Assembly: GCA_016841725.1 (NCBI GenBank)
Contig: JAENYP010000014.1
Location: 46,830-110,829, forward strand
DNA: 64,000 nucleotides
DNA from: Thermincola carboxydiphila
Lineage (GTDB): Bacteria > Bacillota > Thermincolia > Thermincolales > UBA2595
Direction of reading: 5' to 3'
The notes beneath the pieces are model-generated. The model was not told the DNA's origin. It worked only from the letters and a program-made list of their open reading frames with translations, and did no database searches. The translations under genes were made by a program, and so were the position numbers. This document shows, in pieces, positions 1 to 9,911 of the stretch (the first letter of the stretch is position 1; every line of letters begins with the position of its first letter).

Positions 1-1
1 G

Positions 2-127
2 GTGTGCCATGACAGGTGTGCCATCTATTACCAGGCCGGTGATTGTGTAATGCCCAAAGAAGGGATTTTTATCAAGGTTCTCACAGGAGGACCGGTAAGA
101 GTTGGAGATGCAGTGGAGTTAGCATAA
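2..127 (+). CDS. MOSC-domain protein, C-terminal end only
   Basis: The reading frame is open from the window edge to a TAA at 125-127 and gives 41 residues. The tail reads RCAIYYQAGDCVMPKEGIF, then a KVL-GG-V-VGD stretch, which is how MOSC-domain proteins end. These are sulphur-carrier relatives of the molybdenum-cofactor sulphurase C-terminal domain. It stops 16 bases before moaB, and a MOSC gene next to moaB/mog is a common Moco pair in anaerobic Firmicutes. The N-terminal part lies outside the window, so catalytic residues cannot be judged. Confidence 0.7.
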   Translation: MCHDRCAIYYQAGDCVMPKEGIFIKVLTGGPVRVGDAVELA

Positions 128-143
128 CAGGGGGAATTGATTT

Positions 144-632
144 ATGTATAAAGTGGGAATTATCACAGCCAGTGACAAAGGCAGCCGGGGTGAGCGGGAA
201 GATATCAGCGCCGGTGTGATCCGGGAAGAAGTTGCCAGAATAAACGGAGAGGTCCTGGAATACATAGTAGTTCCAGATGAATGTGAAACAATAAAGGATA
301 AACTGATTGAATTTGCTGATGTAAAAAAACTTGATCTTATATTTACCACCGGTGGAACCGGGTTCAGCCCCAGAGATGTGACCCCTGAGGCAACTCTTAC
401 GGTTGTTGACCGGATGGTTCCGGGAATACCTGAACTAATGCGCCGGGAGGGGTACAAGGTAACTCCAAGAGCTGTTCTCTCAAGGGCGGCAGCCGGAATC
501 AGAAAACAGACCCTGATTATAAACCTTCCCGGCAGTCCCAGGGCTGTACGGGAAAACCTGGGATGGATTCTGGAGTGCCTGCCCCATGGGTTGGATATAC
601 TCAAGGGGACAGATTCGGAGTGTGCCAGGTAG
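144..632 (+). CDS. moaB: MoaB/MogA-family molybdopterin adenylyltransferase
   Basis: This 162-residue protein matches the family in length. It carries TTGGTGFSPRDVTPEAT at about residues 68-84, the molybdopterin-binding signature, and NLPGSP at about 127-132. MoaB/MogA proteins adenylylate molybdopterin before molybdate insertion in the cytoplasm. The ATG at 144 follows an AGGGGGAAT ribosome site. The upstream MOSC gene supports a Moco operon. MoaB and MogA cannot be separated reliably by eye, so the symbol is a choice between the two. Confidence 0.9.
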   Translation: MYKVGIITASDKGSRGEREDISAGVIREEVARINGEVLEYIVVPDECETIKDKLIEFADVKKLDLIFTTGGTGFSPRDVTPEATLTVVDRMVPGIPELMRREGYKVTPRAVLSRAAAGIRKQTLIINLPGSPRAVRENLGWILECLPHGLDILKGTDSECAR

Positions 633-857
633 CGGTTGTTTATTGATAGCCAAGGGTTATCAAAATTTCAGAAAAGTACGGGAATAAATGTATAAATTTA
701 TCTCACAATGGAAATTAATATTGTGTAGGAATTTACTTGGATTTGAAGGAGAAACTCAATTTAAAGAAATTAAATGATAATGCAAGAAAAATAAGGTAAG
801 ATTAACGTAAAATGAGATTTTGGACTAAAACACTGTAATTTTGACGATTACAGGAAG

Positions 858-886
858 TTGATTTTCCAATTCTCATTTTATATTAT
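858..886 (+). promoter_or_regulatory. Sigma-A-type promoter of groESL
   Basis: TTGATT (858-863) and TATTAT (881-886) are separated by exactly 17 bases. They place the start of transcription near 893, just upstream of the CIRCE operator, the usual arrangement for HrcA-regulated groESL. Confidence 0.75.
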
Positions 887-896
887 AAATAGTGTA

Positions 897-923
897 TTAG
901 CACTCGACTCTGTTGAGTGCTAA
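897..923 (+). promoter_or_regulatory. CIRCE operator (HrcA binding site)
   Basis: TTAGCACTC (897-905) and GAGTGCTAA (915-923) form a perfect 9-bp inverted repeat with a 9-base spacer, which is the CIRCE consensus. The heat-shock repressor HrcA binds it. It lies at the start of the groESL transcript. No hrcA gene is in the window. Confidence 0.97.
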
Positions 924-964
924 CAAAAAAGAAATTACTTAAATCCAATAAAGGAGGGGTCGTC

Positions 965-1252
965 ATGAATGTAAAACCTTTAGGTGACAGAATCTTAGTA
1001 AAACCTTTGGCTGCTGAGGAGAAAACCGCAAGTGGGATAGTACTTCCCGATACCGCCAAGGAAAAACCACAGCAGGGGGAGGTCCTGGCAGTAGGAAGCG
1101 GCAGGCTTCTGGAAAGCGGTCAGAAAGTAGACCTGGAGGTTAAGGTCGGTGACAAGGTTATCTATTCCAAGTATGCCGGCAATGAAATCAAGATTGATGG
1201 CGAAGAATGCATGATCATGAATGAACGAGACATTCTGGCAATCGTTGAATAA
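965..1252 (+). CDS. groS: Co-chaperonin GroES
   Basis: The 95-residue protein starts [15 protein letters not shown] and contains the GroES mobile loop ([16 protein letters not shown], about 18-33). It caps the GroEL ring and closes the folding chamber. The start at ATG 965 is fixed by AAGGAGGGG at 951-959; an in-frame TTG at 917 upstream lies inside the CIRCE element and is not used. It is cotranscribed with groL, 57 bases downstream, from a CIRCE-controlled promoter. Confidence 0.97.
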   Translation: MNVKPLGDRILVKPLAAEEKTASGIVLPDTAKEKPQQGEVLAVGSGRLLESGQKVDLEVKVGDKVIYSKYAGNEIKIDGEECMIMNERDILAIVE

Positions 1253-1303
1253 CAATTCAAACGCAGATTGTCAAATTAACGAATCCAAGTTCGAGGAGGT
1301 TGA

Positions 1304-2935
<1,632 letters not shown>

Positions 2936-2957
2936 TCTGGAATGATGTATAAAGAAG

Positions 2958-2979
2958 GCCCCCACAAATTTGTGGGGGC
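2958..2979. terminator. Bidirectional terminator between groL and the HEAT-repeat gene
   Basis: A perfect 11-bp palindromic stem (GCCCCCACAAA and its complement) is followed by TTTTCT on the plus strand and an A-rich flank on the other side. It lies between two converging genes and can serve both. Confidence 0.85.
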
Positions 2980-2986
2980 TTTTCTA

Positions 2987-4405
2987 TTACATCATTTCCA
3001 TCAGTTCGGCTGCTTCCTGAACCAGCCGTTTATCATTGCTGGTGAGGGCTTTGGAGACAAGCTGCTTTAGGTAGGCAGGGTTACCGGTATAGGCGTAAAG
3101 TGAGTCAATGATTCGTATTTTATCCTGCCTGGGAACCTGATCATATAGTTCACTTAGAAAGTTCATTGCCTCTATTGAGTCCAGCGCTGCTACTGCTCTC
3201 ATGGCCTCATGCCTTACCCTGGGGTTTTTGTCCAGGCACAGCATTTGAAATGTGGGCAGGAGTTTGGGGTCAAACAGCGTTCCCAGAGCTTCTATGGCTC
3301 GGACTCTGACAACTGTTGCCCTGTCATCCAGGCATTTTGTGAGGATTGTCTTCCGTGTCCTGCTATAGAAACGCCCTATGCCCTGAACAGCTGCTTCCCG
3401 TACATGCTGGATGGAGTCCTGTAGGCCCTTTAGGAGATAACCCCTGGCATCGCTTAAATAACAGTTTGCCATAAACAGCATGGCTTTTCTGCGCATATCC
3501 GGGTCTGGATGAGATAGTTTGGGGATGATTTCTGAAAAAGCTTCTCCTTCCATACGGAGAAGCCCGGTAAGGGCACACTCACACCCTTCGGGTTCGGTAA
3601 AATATATTTCAAGGAGTATTTCGAGAACCTCATTTTTGCCGGTTTTGCCAAGGAGCTCACACAGATGCTCCAGAGTATGTATATCGAGTGACTTAAAATT
3701 CTTAAAGAGCCCAAATACTTCGTTATATCCCTTGTCTCCCAGTTTGAGGAGTGTTCTGAAAAGGTCGTAGGCAAAAAAGTCATTGACAAACTGTTTGCCG
3801 TCAGGACCTGTCTCCAGAACGAGGAACCGGTTTTTCAGAACCGGGATAACACTTTCGTCTTTTGACTCTCCAAGGGCAATAATAGCTTTGAGCACATTAT
3901 AAATATCATCATCATTCAACCGTTTCAGTATATGGGGCACTAACTGCGGGGCCGGGTAGAGAGTTGCCGATAACAGGGCATTCCACCTGATATTGTGGTG
4001 TTCATCTGTCAGGTATCGGATTATTTCTGCGGGATTTTCGGTAACTCCGGTCCTCTTGCGGCAGAATGCCACCTGCCTGTGATGGCGGTCTTTGTATAGA
4101 ATAAATTCATGCCCGGGAAATAATTCGGGCAGCCTCTTTTGCCAGATTTCTTCAACTTTGGCAGCAGATGCTTCGAAGGCCTCCAGGTCCAGGGTAATTC
4201 CGGAAAATTTAAATATATCCTCTTTGGCAAAATCAAGGTGTTCATGTGTGGCAAAGAGTTCGTATGCAGTCGGGTTGCGTCTGGTGTAACCATCATCCCA
4301 GACAACATCAGAATTAATGCAGTCTTTTAACTCTGCATAGTCAAGAGAACTTAAGTTATCAAGATAATTTTTAAATGACCGCAGCATTTTTCGGTATTTA
4401 GCCAA
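2987..4405 (-). CDS. HEAT-repeat protein
   Basis: The 472-residue soluble protein has no signal or membrane segment. From about residue 130 onward it consists of helical pairs with HEAT/PBS-lyase-type spacing, for example PDPDMRRKAMLFMANCYL, QHVREAAVQGIGRF, ATVVRVRAIEALGTL and PRVRHEAMRAVAAL. The first 120 residues are different and unrecognised. HEAT repeats form a protein-binding solenoid; the partner is unknown. It is a single gene converging on groL, with the end of the gene 8 bases from the shared terminator. Confidence 0.8.
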   Translation of the reverse strand: MAKYRKMLRSFKNYLDNLSSLDYAELKDCINSDVVWDDGYTRRNPTAYELFATHEHLDFAKEDIFKFSGITLDLEAFEASAAKVEEIWQKRLPELFPGHEFILYKDRHHRQVAFCRKRTGVTENPAEIIRYLTDEHHNIRWNALLSATLYPAPQLVPHILKRLNDDDIYNVLKAIIALGESKDESVIPVLKNRFLVLETGPDGKQFVNDFFAYDLFRTLLKLGDKGYNEVFGLFKNFKSLDIHTLEHLCELLGKTGKNEVLEILLEIYFTEPEGCECALTGLLRMEGEAFSEIIPKLSHPDPDMRRKAMLFMANCYLSDARGYLLKGLQDSIQHVREAAVQGIGRFYSRTRKTILTKCLDDRATVVRVRAIEALGTLFDPKLLPTFQMLCLDKNPRVRHEAMRAVAALDSIEAMNFLSELYDQVPRQDKIRIIDSLYAYTGNPAYLKQLVSKALTSNDKRLVQEAAELMEMM

Positions 4406-4605
4406 ATTAATCTCCTCCTGACTGAACTTTACTAATCTAATTCGGCAGATTATTCCTCTTCACCTTCCAGATTAAGATATTTTTCTCTGTGGTTATGAGC
4501 AAGCCTCTGGCGGTTTTGAATTAATAATTATAATTCAAGCAGGATTTAGAGGGCATTTAGCAGAATTCAGTAACATTTATATAATCTATCTACCGGGTGA
4601 GAGAT

Positions 4606-5697
4606 ATGAAGAAATTACCTACCGAAAAGGCTGAAAAAGGAATGGTGATAGGAAAAGCCGTTTGTGCTTCCGACGGTTCTGTTATGCTTACTCCCGGAAC
4701 TGTGATTAATGAATATCATTTAAAACAGCTGTCCAGTTCCCAAATAAAATATGTTGAAATAATTGAAACAGACAGTGAGGTGGTACATAAACTCTTTTCA
4801 GCAGCAGAAAATGAGTTTACCAGATTAGAGATTGCGCTGACCATAAAAAGCATTTTCAGGGAAATCACTCTGTCCAGCCAGTTAAACAAGGGGACAATTA
4901 AACGCACAGTAGACAATATGCTGCGCATGGTGTTAAAAGACAGGGCGGTCCTGCTGCACCTTACGGAAGTCAGAGAACTGGATACTTATATATTTGGGCA
5001 TTCCCTTAATGTCTGCATGCTTTCCCTGATATTAGGGCTGTTTCTTAAACTAAAGAGAGGGAAGCTTAAAAATCTGGGCATAGCGGCACTGCTTCACGAT
5101 GTGGGAAGGGCCAGGATACCCAGGCACATATTATATAAGCCCAGTCCGCTGACTGTAGAGGAGTTCGCAGAAGTCAAAAAGCATTCGGCTTATGGCTGTG
5201 AAATTATCAAGGAGTGCGGCCACCTGCCTGAGGAGGTTACTCTCGCTGTCCTGCAGCACCATGAGCGGCTGGATGGTTCCGGGTATCCTGGAGGGCTCAG
5301 GGGAGATGAAATCGGCCTGTTTGCCCGGATACTGGCTGTGGCCGATGTTTTTGATGCGCTCCTGGCCGACCGGCCTTTCAGGCAAGCCTTTTTTCCACAC
5401 CAGGCTGTGGACATCATTATTAACTCAAGCGGTCAGTTTGACCCTGAAGTCCTCAGGGTATTCATAGAGAATGTGGCCATATATCCTGTAGGCAGCGTGG
5501 TTTCCCTGAACACAGGTGAAACCGGGATAGTTGTGGATGTTAACAAGGGCCAGCAGACCCGGCCGGTGATCCGGGTAATGTATGATTCCAATGATATTAA
5601 AATACAGTCAATAATAGAAATAGACCTGTCCAAAAACCCGGATACCTTTATAACCAGAGTACTCAGGGAAGAACAGGTGGAGAATATTATTGGATAG
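4606..5697 (+). CDS. HD-GYP domain protein, putative c-di-GMP phosphodiesterase
   Basis: The 363-residue protein has an N-terminal region without known motifs. An HD-GYP domain follows, with LLHDVGRARIP near residue 162 and HHERLDGSGYPGGL near 218, the signature of c-di-GMP-hydrolysing HD-GYP enzymes. A PilZ-like C-terminal tail (about 290-350) is possible but not certain. It is cytoplasmic. I place the start at ATG 4606, since GGTGAG at 4596-4601 acts as its ribosome site; GTG 4597 is the in-frame alternative. It stands alone, and a second HD-GYP gene lies at 50839. Confidence 0.88.
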   Translation: MKKLPTEKAEKGMVIGKAVCASDGSVMLTPGTVINEYHLKQLSSSQIKYVEIIETDSEVVHKLFSAAENEFTRLEIALTIKSIFREITLSSQLNKGTIKRTVDNMLRMVLKDRAVLLHLTEVRELDTYIFGHSLNVCMLSLILGLFLKLKRGKLKNLGIAALLHDVGRARIPRHILYKPSPLTVEEFAEVKKHSAYGCEIIKECGHLPEEVTLAVLQHHERLDGSGYPGGLRGDEIGLFARILAVADVFDALLADRPFRQAFFPHQAVDIIINSSGQFDPEVLRVFIENVAIYPVGSVVSLNTGETGIVVDVNKGQQTRPVIRVMYDSNDIKIQSIIEIDLSKNPDTFITRVLREEQVENIIG

Positions 5698-5771
5698 CAG
5701 TATCAATAGATTGTGATGTACCTGAAATTATGCTGTAACAGGGCTTTTAATGCCCACGATTTTTCTTTGCT

Positions 5772-6290
5772 CTATTTGCCAAATGCGCCCCCGCTCAGGC
5801 CAAGTACTGACATGGCATCACTTACCTTGACCTGTGATGTGTCTGCGTGTTTATCTTCATAGAACATGTCCAGGGCTTCAATAAACCAGTCTGCATCTCG
5901 TTTTACCTGAACTCCGGTTACCTCCCAGTTGGACATAGCCCTTTTGACAACATCCAGTTTCTCTTTCTCTGACATGGCCGTCCAGGCTGTACCGTCTGTC
6001 TGCCCCGGAACTTTGTCAAGCTCTATGTCAGCAGGCAGAGGTTCATTAGCGGGCGGCTTGTTCCCGGACGGTTCATACCCGGATGGCTGCTCACCGGTTT
6101 CGGAAACCGGCGGGCGGTTATCGGAAACCGGCTGTCCTGTAGGAGCATTCGCCCAGCTTAACACTATCAAAGTAAGTGTAATTATGCCGACAACCGTCAG
6201 GGATATAATGCTGAACCGGGACCAGTTTTTATCACCGGTTTGTTTTCCGGAAGTATTATGTCTGGTGTTTTTGTTTTTGGCAGCAGTCAC
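5772..6290 (-). CDS. Membrane-anchored protein of unknown function
   Basis: The 172-residue protein has a basic, Asn/Lys-rich cytoplasmic start and one membrane helix (FSIISLTVVGIITLTLIVL, about 26-44). A Pro/Glu/Ser-rich linker with repeated PSGYEPSGNKPPANEP-like units follows (about 50-85). A small helical domain of about 80 residues then lies outside the membrane. I recognise no family. The upstream AGGAGGA supports the start. Its 3' end faces the HD-GYP gene. Confidence 0.65.
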   Translation of the reverse strand: MTAAKNKNTRHNTSGKQTGDKNWSRFSIISLTVVGIITLTLIVLSWANAPTGQPVSDNRPPVSETGEQPSGYEPSGNKPPANEPLPADIELDKVPGQTDGTAWTAMSEKEKLDVVKRAMSNWEVTGVQVKRDADWFIEALDMFYEDKHADTSQVKVSDAMSVLGLSGGAFGK

Positions 6291-6442
6291 TTTGCAGTCC
6301 TCCTGTTGATATGTATGACCAAAACTCCATATAAGTAAGTTTCTTTTATATTAACATAACCGTGCCGTCCAATCCAACAGAAAATTGTCCCTGTTGCCTT
6401 TGGGGGAAATGTTTGTTATAATATTTGTTGCAGCAAATTGAT

Positions 6443-6517
6443 GCCGAAGTAGCTCAGTGGTAGAGCAACGCACTCGTAATGCGTAGGTCGAGGGTTCAAC
6501 TCCCTTCTTCGGCTCCA
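6443..6517 (+). tRNA. tRNA-Thr (anticodon CGU)
   Basis: GCCGAAG (6443-6449) pairs with CTTCGGC (6507-6513). The D-loop contains AGCTCAGTGGTAGAG. The anticodon stem ACGCA/TGCGT encloses CTCGTAA, so the anticodon is CGT. The T-arm loop is TTCAACT. The terminal CCA (6515-6517) is encoded in the DNA. It is a single tRNA, not part of a cluster. Confidence 0.95.
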
Positions 6518-6526
6518 TAGAAAATC

Positions 6527-6560
6527 AAGGCTTTGCGGGTTTCCCCCCGGAGGCCTTTTT
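6527..6560 (+). terminator. Probable terminator after tRNA-Thr
   Basis: AAGGC at 6527-6531 and GGCCTT at 6552-6557 form the base of a GC-rich hairpin followed by five T. It lies directly behind the tRNA. Confidence 0.6.
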
Positions 6561-6692
6561 GTATTTAGTGCCCTATCTGGGTCCCGATTAACTTTATAAT
6601 GCCGTATGCAGGAATATTATGAAAATTATGCAGGAATACAATAACTAATTAAGAATTAGTTGATGATAATTTAGAAAAGGAGGATTAATTCG

Positions 6693-7112
6693 GTGTGCCG
6701 TTTTCTTATAATCTTATTGGTTTCCACGTTGTTTGTAAATGGATGCAATGATGGCAGCGGTATAACATTTGAGGGTGAGAGCAGCCACTGGACAGCCAGC
6801 TATGTTGAGAAAATACATGAAACCGGGATAAAAAATTTGTCCGGCAAATTCAGTTATAGCAATTCGGTTTCCCATAAGCTAAGTTTGAAATATAAAGGTC
6901 CAAACTTGTCAAATGTAGGGCCTGTCAAGTATTCATATGATACAGAGCATGGCGGAGGGGAGGGAGAGACCTCCCTGGACAGGAACGGATACCTTAACAT
7001 AACAGGCGGCATTAGCGGAGAAGACGCAGCCCTGACAAGCTGCATTGATACTATTGCCGTAACCTTGGAATGGAATGGTATGAGTGAGACTCTTGAGCTA
7101 ACTGCCAGGTAA
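6693..7112 (+). CDS. Putative lipoprotein of unknown function
   Basis: The 139-residue protein begins with a short hydrophobic signal and a lipobox (LVSTLFVNGC, cysteine at residue 18), so it is probably anchored outside the cell membrane. The mature part is beta-rich with no family I recognise. The GTG start at 6693 is set by AAAGGAGGA at 6676-6684. It is a single gene with its own terminator. Confidence 0.65.
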   Translation: MCRFLIILLVSTLFVNGCNDGSGITFEGESSHWTASYVEKIHETGIKNLSGKFSYSNSVSHKLSLKYKGPNLSNVGPVKYSYDTEHGGGEGETSLDRNGYLNITGGISGEDAALTSCIDTIAVTLEWNGMSETLELTAR

Positions 7113-7138
7113 AGTAAATTAACCATTATATAACAAAG

Positions 7139-7173
7139 AAGAGTTCTAATAGTAGTATTGGACTCTTTTTTTT
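7139..7173 (+). terminator. Intrinsic terminator after the lipoprotein gene
   Basis: AAGAGTTC (7139-7146) pairs with GGACTCTT (7160-7167, one G-T pair) and is followed by a run of eight T. Confidence 0.8.
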
Positions 7174-7318
7174 GTATTCCTAACCATTCAAGGGTGGCTG
7201 ATTACATTTTAACCCCCAAAAAAGACATTCTGCCAATTGCCGGCAGGGAAATGTAAAATAATGTAGAAAAATGTAACAATATTGTATCTAAGCATAATTG
7301 ATAAGTGGGGTGAAAATT

Positions 7319-8170
7319 ATGGCGTTAAAGGACAACAAAGCCCAAATACCCTTGGAGGTAATGGAAGCTTACCAAAAGGTGGCTTCCTACATGGGACAAA
7401 TCACGTTTAATGAAATATCTACCGGAATTACAGACACAGAAAAGTTCATCGCATATTATAAAGGAACATACCTGGATCTCGGTATTAAGGTGGGGGACCC
7501 GGTGAGACCCGGTTCCCCGGCAGAAGTGGCCATGCGGGAAAAACGCCGGGTAGTCAAGAATATTCCCAGTGAGGTTATCGGAATTCCCTACATAATTACG
7601 GCATGCCCGGTTATTTCCCCGGACGGTAAAGTGGTTGGCGCTATCGCTACAGGGACCACTACTGAAAAAGAAACACTCATCAAGGAAACATCCGGCGCCC
7701 TGGCCTCTGCGATAGAACAAATAAATGCGGCTGCCAATGACCTGGTACGGGAGACAGAGAAATTTTCAGCCCTCAATGATGACCTGCTGGGTTTTTCAGC
7801 CCGGACTCAGGAGGAGGTTGCCAATACCAATGAAGTGATTGAATATATCAAGGATATTGCTGATGAAACAAAGGTTCTCGGCATCAATGCATCAATTGAG
7901 GCTGCCAGGGCCGGAAATTACGGCCTTGGGTTTGGGGTGGTAGCCAAGGAAATTCAGAAACTCTCGGCTAACAGCCTCAAATCTGTAAAACAAATCGAAA
8001 AGACTCTCGGTACTATTCAGAGTACGATAGAATTGTTTGTTTCCAAGGTCGGCGAATTCAATAGTGTTGCCCATGCTCAGATGGCGATGACAGAGGAGAC
8101 CTTCGCCACAATAGATGAACTTAAAAAAATGTCTACTAACCTCACCGAATCAGTTAAAAATATTATCTGA
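7319..8170 (+). CDS. Soluble methyl-accepting chemotaxis-type signalling protein
   Basis: The 283-residue protein has no membrane segment. Residues up to about 125 form a sensor domain of PAS/GAF-like size (ending VISPDGKVVGAIATGTTTEKE). A shortened chemoreceptor signalling domain follows, with the hairpin signature DIADETKVLGINASIEAARAG and GFGVVAKEIQKLSANS. Such compact cytosolic receptors talk to CheW/CheA. Only part of the usual coiled-coil is present, so adaptation may be limited. ATG 7319 follows AAGTGGGGTG. The ligand is unknown. Confidence 0.82.
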   Translation: MALKDNKAQIPLEVMEAYQKVASYMGQITFNEISTGITDTEKFIAYYKGTYLDLGIKVGDPVRPGSPAEVAMREKRRVVKNIPSEVIGIPYIITACPVISPDGKVVGAIATGTTTEKETLIKETSGALASAIEQINAAANDLVRETEKFSALNDDLLGFSARTQEEVANTNEVIEYIKDIADETKVLGINASIEAARAGNYGLGFGVVAKEIQKLSANSLKSVKQIEKTLGTIQSTIELFVSKVGEFNSVAHAQMAMTEETFATIDELKKMSTNLTESVKNII

Positions 8171-8287
8171 GTATTTTTCTCAATTATGTTTGTATGATAA
8201 AATATAAACAGGACAGCATACAACTATATGTGTGAAATTTGCGGTAGTTGGCAGCACATGTGATTGAGATTTACGGGAGGGCTTCTG

Positions 8288-8947
8288 TTGATAGGTTTTG
8301 ATGAAATAAAGAAGGATGCCGAAATAGATTCTTATTTTCAGGCGACAAATGTTTACCTCGCTAATATGGGAGCTATTGTTCATGACTATGAGCATTCCAT
8401 TACTGTGGCTGAGAACAGCAGGCGGATTCTGGAGGCCCTGGGATATTCCAAAAGGGAAACGGAATTGGCCGAAATTGCCGGATATCTGCACGATATTGGG
8501 AATGTTATTAACAGGTATGATCATGGCAGAGTCGGGGGTGCCCTGGTATTTTCTTTTCTGCTGCGCATGGGCATGGACCCTGAGGAAATAGCAGTAGTGG
8601 TGTCTGCTATCGGAAACCATGAGGAACAAACCGGAAGTCCGGTGAGCAGTGTGGCGGCTGCGGTTATTATTTCGGATAAAGCAGATGTGCACCGGGTGAG
8701 GGTCAGGAAAACCGATTTTTCTTCATTTACCACCAGGGACCGGGTGAATTATGCTGTAGAACAAAGCCAGCTGAAGATTGACCTTGATCTCAGGAAGATT
8801 ACCATGGAACTAACCATTGACCTGGAAATCAGTTCAGTAATGGAGTATTTTGAGATTTTCCTTACCCGGATGGTTTTATGCCGGCGTGCTGCCGCTCACC
8901 TGGGATGCGAGTTTGAACTCCTCATCAATGAGGCCAGGTTTTTATGA
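8288..8947 (+). CDS. HD-domain phosphohydrolase
   Basis: The 219-residue cytosolic protein carries the HD metal-binding motifs: H in MGAIVHDYEHS, the HD pair in GYLHDIGNVINRYDHGR, and GNHEEQTG further on. The substrate is not evident. I choose TTG 8288 because GGGAGGG (8275-8281) precedes it at proper distance; the in-frame TTG at 8264 lacks a ribosome site. Its stop overlaps the ATG of ogt (ATGA), so the two are translationally coupled. Confidence 0.8.
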   Translation: MIGFDEIKKDAEIDSYFQATNVYLANMGAIVHDYEHSITVAENSRRILEALGYSKRETELAEIAGYLHDIGNVINRYDHGRVGGALVFSFLLRMGMDPEEIAVVVSAIGNHEEQTGSPVSSVAAAVIISDKADVHRVRVRKTDFSSFTTRDRVNYAVEQSQLKIDLDLRKITMELTIDLEISSVMEYFEIFLTRMVLCRRAAAHLGCEFELLINEARFL

Positions 8948-9519
8948 GGGCTGTGTCCGGGAAACATGGTTCAGGGGGATCTCGGTCGGGGAAATATACT
9001 GTTTTTCCGACTGAGGCCGGCTGGATGGGGCTGGTGAGTAATGACAAGGGAATCTGCGCTTCTGTTCTGCCCCGGAAGACAGAGACTGAAGCCAGAGACC
9101 GGCTTTTTTCCCTGGCGGGGTTCATCCCGGATTTTTCCGGTTCTGCCTTTAAAGATTTGGAAAGGCTGTTGCAGGCTTATTTCAGGGGAGAAGAGGTATG
9201 CTTTAACTGTAACCTTGACTGGGCCTGGGCCACCCCATTTCAAAAAAGGGTGCTGGAAACTACCGCCCTTATTCCCAGAGGGGCATTTATGACTTATGGA
9301 GAGTTAGCTTCCCGGATAGGAATACCTAAAGGCGCACGGGCCGTGGGAGGAGCGTTGGCAGCCAACCGGATTCCTGTAATCATTCCCTGTCACCGGGTTA
9401 TCGGTGCAAAAGGACGGCTGGGCGGTTTTACCGGGGCTGGGCTGCAGCTTAAAGCACATATGTTAGGGATGGAGGGAGTTAAGCTGAACCTTAGTTCACT
9501 AACACCTGAAAGTAAATGA
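8944..9519 (+). CDS. ogt: Methylated-DNA-[protein]-cysteine S-methyltransferase
   Basis: The 191-residue protein contains the catalytic IPCHRVIG (Cys149) and the preceding helix-turn-helix MTYGELASRIGIPKGARAVGGALAANRIP. It takes the alkyl group from O6-alkylguanine onto its own cysteine and is thereby inactivated. The first 80 residues resemble the short N-terminal domain of this family. It is coupled to the HD gene by an ATGA overlap and ends at a strong terminator. Confidence 0.93.
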   Translation: MRAVSGKHGSGGSRSGKYTVFPTEAGWMGLVSNDKGICASVLPRKTETEARDRLFSLAGFIPDFSGSAFKDLERLLQAYFRGEEVCFNCNLDWAWATPFQKRVLETTALIPRGAFMTYGELASRIGIPKGARAVGGALAANRIPVIIPCHRVIGAKGRLGGFTGAGLQLKAHMLGMEGVKLNLSSLTPESK

Positions 9520-9522
9520 AAA

Positions 9523-9554
9523 GAAAACAAGGGACATTTCTGTCCCTTGTTTTC
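9523..9554 (+). terminator. Terminator after ogt
   Basis: A perfect 14-bp stem (GAAAACAAGGGACA and its complement) with a TTTC loop; the 3' arm itself ends in TTTTC. Confidence 0.85.
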
Positions 9555-9628
9555 TATGTGTGTATTTTTTCTAGTCTGCCCTTAATCCTTGGGGGGAGAG
9601 GGCTTTCTTATAAATAAGTTTACCAAAA

Positions 9629-9754
9629 CCTACACATGTAGTAATTACTTTATCGGCGAAATGCAGAATTTGGAGGTCCAGCGGTCGAAATCGGGCATTA
9701 AATTAACTACATATGTAGTAGATGGGGTGTACATCATAGTATTCACTATATAAT
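9629..9754 (+). promoter_or_regulatory. Paired BlaI/MecI/CopY-like operator boxes with possible promoter
   Basis: CTACACATGTAG (9630-9641) and ACTACATATGTAGT (9706-9719) are near-perfect dyads with the TACAnnTGTA core bound by BlaI/MecI and CopY repressors. Their starts are about 77 bp apart. A TATAAT lies at 9749-9754 without a good -35. The stretch 9555-9911 holds no other gene. The boxes probably control the exported protein at 9912. No BlaI-type repressor or BlaR sensor is in the window. Confidence 0.55.
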
Positions 9755-9911
9755 AGATATGTGATAGAGTTTATGTGAAAGTACAGCGTAATAGGTACAG
9801 GAATAAAAATCAAATTTGAAAATATTAATGAAATAGGCAGATTTGAAAAAATTAATAAAACAGGCATAATATATTTTTTATATCAGTAAAAATATATTAA
9901 TGGAGGAGGGG

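Noticed and set aside
3209..3789. Opposite-strand frames over the HEAT-repeat gene
   Set aside because: They have no ribosome sites, their composition mirrors the repeat gene, and they match no family.
9729..9760. Strong promoter at the operator pair
   Set aside because: TATAAT is present but no acceptable -35 lies 16-18 bases upstream, so only a weak or activator-dependent promoter can be proposed.
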